From the NCBI RefSeq assembly GCF_014645515.1, contig NZ_BMLW01000005.1, forward strand, positions 62,001 through 126,000: a stretch of 64,000 bases of DNA, read 5' to 3'. The notes under the pieces are model-generated. The model was not told the DNA's origin. It searched no databases and saw only the letters and a program-made list of their open reading frames with translations. A program made the position numbers and the translations under genes. This document shows, piece by piece, positions 61,899 to 64,000 of the stretch (its first letter is position 1; every line of letters begins with the position of its first letter). Source of the stretch: Oceanobacillus neutriphilus. GTDB taxonomy: Bacteria; Bacillota; Bacilli; Bacillales; Amphibacillaceae.

Positions 61899-62027
61899 TA
61901 ATTATATATTATTTTTTTACTGCTTTTAATAAACTCGTCTATTAATGAGTGGTTCGCTGTGCGCTCTTTGCTGTTTCTTCGTGAGCAATAGCAAAGCTGG
62001 CACAGATTTATCTGCTAAATCATGTCA

Positions 62028-62156
62028 TTAATTAACGTATACTTTTTTTTCATCTGGATACTCATGAACAATTTTACCGTCCTCTATATAAGCGATCGGT
62101 GTATCGAATGCTCTGGCTTTAATGGAAGCTAGTTCACCTAAGAAGAGTACATTAGT
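62028..62156 (-). pseudogene. Fragment of an unknown protein gene next to tRNA-Ser
   Basis: An open stretch of 42 codons without a start. It reads KTNVLFLGELASIKARAFDT and goes on with PIAYIEDGKIVHEYPDEKKV before TAA, so it looks like the C-terminal end of a genuine protein. A stop codon lies directly upstream in frame, and tRNA-Ser begins 11 bases beyond. The parent family is not recognised. It may be what remains after a deletion or an excised insertion at the tRNA. Confidence 0.5.
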
Positions 62157-62166
62157 TTTCTAAAAA

Positions 62167-62256
62167 CGGAGAAGGTGGGATTCGAACCCACGCGACAGTT
62201 GCCTATCCTAACGCATTTCGAGTGCGTCCCCTTCAGCCGGGCTTGGGTACTTCTCC
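62167..62256 (-). tRNA. tRNA-Ser (anticodon CGA)
   Basis: A 90-nt class II tRNA. Acceptor GGAGAAG / CTTCTCC with discriminator G, anticodon stem-loop ACGCA-CTCGAAA-TGCGT giving CGA (codon UCG), a long variable arm, and T-loop GGTTCGAATCC. The 3' CCA is not encoded. It is the second tRNA of a two-tRNA transcript. Confidence 0.95.
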
Positions 62257-62265
62257 ATGGAATGG

Positions 62266-62338
62266 TGCTGGCGAGAGGGTTCGAACCTCCGACCTCATCA
62301 TTACGAGTGATGCGCACTGCCAACTGTGCTACGCCAGC
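62266..62338 (-). tRNA. tRNA-Thr (anticodon CGU)
   Basis: A 73-nt tRNA. Acceptor GCTGGCG / CGCCAGC with discriminator A, anticodon stem-loop CATCA-CTCGTAA-TGATG giving CGU (codon ACG), T-loop GGTTCGAACC. CCA is not encoded. It lies 9 bases upstream of tRNA-Ser in the transcript. Confidence 0.95.
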
Positions 62339-62360
62339 ATAAAAACCTGTAACATATTAA

Positions 62361-62389
62361 ATAATAATACTTTTTTTCGGGGATTTCAA
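62361..62389 (-). promoter_or_regulatory. Promoter of the tRNA-Thr/tRNA-Ser unit
   Basis: On the minus strand: TTGAAA, 17-base spacer, TATTAT; 22 bases before tRNA-Thr. Element copy F begins 30 bases further upstream and leaves it intact. Confidence 0.6.
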
Positions 62390-62419
62390 TAAAAATACGA
62401 TTAAGCAAATTTACAATGT

Positions 62420-63200
62420 AACTCAACTTTCGAACCTGAGAATAGACATCTATACCTTACCATACAAGATAAGCATGTTCTTCATTATCCTGCCTGCATT
62501 TTGTCATCTTTTTATTGAAATTAAGATTGTGCATAGTTCCGCTCCGACCAACCACTACGCTTTCCATGGGGACGGCTTCAGCTAACTTGAAAAGAAAACC
62601 GCTTTTCAAGCGGATCTTCAGCTCGCCCTGTTCCCATAGGAGTCTACGTGGTTGGTCTGCGCTCAGTTAGGCTTCTGCAGCGAATGAAAGGAATCATAGC
62701 CTGATGGAGTTGGATGAAATCATTGCTTTTTGCCTGATGAAAAGATCATTTTAGTGTTTCAAATGGTTGATTTGGCAATTTAAATGATGACACACCACAC
62801 AGCATGAATAGTAAATATCGGGAATAGTTTTTATGAAAAGAAAGTAATCGTAATGGAACATTTTTATATGCACCACGAAAAATATGTTTTTTACTATCTA
62901 ATTTCTATTGGCCCCGTTGTATTAAAAGGTATAGAATCCCTTTCTAGCGGAGGCGGACCGTTTTGACTCCTGAGGGATTAGCATCATCTGAAGATCCACT
63001 TTTGCCAAGTGCTCTTCTTGGCAAAAGTTAGCTGAAGAGCATGCCCCTAGGAAAGCAAAACGGTTCGCCGCAGCGGTGGCCTTACACGTTACCTTCTTTC
63101 TTCTGGAGAGAGTATACGCTTTGTCAAGAGATAGATGGAAGGAACGACCAACACACGTCCCAGTGATAAGCAAGTTATTTTTTAAGGTGCGAAAGTTGAA
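62420..63200 (+). mobile_element. Intergenic hairpin element, copy F (complete, forward)
   Basis: The full-length reference copy, about 780 bases. Left end AACTCAACTTTCGAAC (62420), right end TGCGAAAGTTGAA (63188-63200). Order: left end, CTTGAAAAG-stem module (about 62545-62690), an AT-rich linker of about 250 bases, CTTTTGCCAAG-stem module (62945-63080), a ~100-base right arm. It lacks the internal insertions of copies A and D. AATGTA occurs on both sides (62415-62420 and 63201-63206), a possible target duplication. The frames across it are not genes. Confidence 0.82.
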
Positions 63201-63352
63201 AATGTAATATACGATTAATCCCAAAATCTTTAAAGTAATGTGGTTTAAAAGGAACCAAACTTGTATCATCACCTCAAAACTTGTATATTACTGCAAATAT
63301 ACAAGAATCCATTTTACTAAAAGGCTATGTTAAAGTTTATTGTTGATATAAG

Positions 63353-63391
63353 GTAAAAAAATTAGAACTTCCCTTTTTCTGGGAGTTCTAT
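63353..63391 (-). terminator. Terminator of the small unknown gene
   Basis: On the minus strand: TAGAACTCCC / GGGAAGTTCTA imperfect stem followed by ATTTTTTTACC; 60 bases after the stop of the gene at 63451. Confidence 0.7.
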
Positions 63392-63450
63392 TTGGTAATA
63401 ATGTTCTATTCCACTAAAGCCCCTTTAGTTTAAGAAGCATAAAAGGCTAT

Positions 63451-63702
63451 CTATTTACTGAAAACCAAAACATTATCTGCAAAAATCTTGCATTTTATTG
63501 CAAAAATACCACCGAGGCTTACTTTAATATTTTTTGTAATTTGATCATTCTTTTTTAGAATTCCTCTCAAAGTTGCTCTCAATGCGATACCTAAATTTTC
63601 ATCCTGTAATTTACCATCAATGTATAACTTTTCACCATTAAACCAGGTATTAACTACTTGAATATGGTGTCCTTCATATGTAACATCAAACACTTTCTTC
63701 AT
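63451..63702 (-). CDS. Small protein of unknown function
   Basis: An 83-residue soluble, probably beta-rich protein (HHIQVVNTWFNGEKLYIDGKLQDE ... IKVSLGGIFAIKCKIFADN). The repeated pattern of short strands and turns suggests a small beta-sandwich or barrel. AGGTGGG lies 9 bases before the ATG, and a terminator follows, so it looks like a genuine single gene. I cannot name a family with confidence. Confidence 0.7.
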   Translation of the reverse strand: MKKVFDVTYEGHHIQVVNTWFNGEKLYIDGKLQDENLGIALRATLRGILKKNDQITKNIKVSLGGIFAIKCKIFADNVLVFSK

Positions 63703-63906
63703 AAATAAATTCCCACCTATCCTTGCGACATATACGAATTAGAAAACGAAAGGTTCTCAGTGTTTTACAGCAAATTTAGTTAACCTAAGAGTATCATAAG
63801 TTTCTGAATCCTATACTAAATTCCCTTTAATAATCAAGTCATTCATTGTTACTTCTCTAATGAGAAATACTATACATTTTTAGGTTGGTATCAATAAAAT
63901 GATTTT

Positions 63907-64000
63907 TCAATACTTTCTGGATCTATGTCCATACAAAAAGACAATAAAGACAACTAATAACGAGACAGCTGCGAACGCCCAGGCACCTCTAATTCCACTC
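63907..64000 (-). CDS. C-terminal end of a membrane transporter (cut by window edge)
   Basis: The last 30 or so codons of a leftward gene. They read a membrane helix, GAWAFAAVSLLVVFIVFLYG, followed by the basic end HRSRKY and TGA. This is the usual look of the final helix and tail of a 12- or 14-helix exporter, for example of the major facilitator superfamily. The start lies outside the window. Too short for a firm assignment. Confidence 0.5.
   Translation of the reverse strand, partial: SGIRGAWAFAAVSLLVVFIVFLYGHRSRKY

Noticed and set aside
62138..62323. 61-codon frame across the two tRNAs
   Set aside because: The sequence folds as two canonical tRNAs; the frame is incidental.
62922..63272. 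116-codon leftward frame
   Set aside because: It runs through the hairpin module of element copy F; the same sequence in the other copies does not keep the frame.

Overview
The window is chromosomal DNA of a low-GC, endospore-forming member of the Bacillaceae, most like Oceanobacillus/Virgibacillus relatives. This rests on gene order and protein similarity recalled from Bacillus subtilis (the aro-ypi-qcr-ypj-dapB-mgsA-bshA-cca-birA-dinG-asnS-dnaD-nth-ponA-recU-gpsB-rnpB-ypsC backbone), on strong AGGAGG ribosome-binding sites, and on a spore protein gene (sspM). No phage, plasmid or CRISPR region is seen.

Layout. 1-3.8 kb: end of the aromatic amino-acid operon (aroH', hisC, tyrA, aroA). 4.4-8.4 kb: ypiA-ypiB, an inserted P-loop ATPase gene, ypiF. 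9.2-13 kb: menaquinol:cytochrome c reductase (qcrABC), ypjA, a shortened ypjB-like gene and a membrane Zn-peptidase. 14-23 kb: YitT protein, then the mazG-like/dapB/mgsA/bshA/cca/birA/dinG run. 23.4-34.7 kb: ypmB, asnS, dnaD, nth, convergent ponA-recU, sspM, yppE, cdd, gpsB, RNase P RNA, ypsC. 35-47.5 kb: ba3-type oxidase (with a 36-codon subunit IIa gene), cold-shock gene with a long leader, thyA-dfrA, two tatA genes and tatC, yozE, yqfQ, fused msrA-msrB, ferredoxin, a Rieske/FAD oxidoreductase, cls, acyP. 47.7-55 kb: accessory genes (SDR, RpiR regulator, XerS-type recombinase, DinB protein, TetR/hydrolase pair, methyltransferase with a leader peptide). 55.2-61.6 kb: Fur-box-headed siderophore importer with an esterase and a flavin reductase. 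62-64 kb: tRNA-Ser/tRNA-Thr, a repeat element, a small unknown gene and the end of a membrane transporter gene.

The genes form a few coherent groups. Respiration: QcrA has a twin-arginine N-terminus and the window also encodes TatA/TatC; the bc complex feeds cytochrome c oxidases such as CbaAB. Thiol/redox: bshA (bacillithiol), msrAB, ferredoxin, ferredoxin reductase. Iron: binding protein, two permeases, ATPase, esterase and reductase read as one iron-uptake operon.

The least ordinary content is non-coding. Five copies (3.8, 8.4, 13.0, 22.9 and 62.4 kb) of an ORF-less element of up to about 900 bp occur between genes. Intact copies end in 12-15 bp inverted repeats (AACTCAACTTTCGCA) and carry two long hairpin modules in opposite orientation, which share the flanks CTTCAGCTAAC and GTGGATCTTCAG but have different stems. 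Copies show nested insertion, internal expansion, truncation and a hairpin-to-hairpin fusion. The second notable item is a 21-codon leader peptide with mutually exclusive RNA hairpins in front of the methyltransferase gene near 55 kb, an architecture like ribosome-mediated attenuators of drug-resistance genes. dinG also appears to start at a CTG codon.
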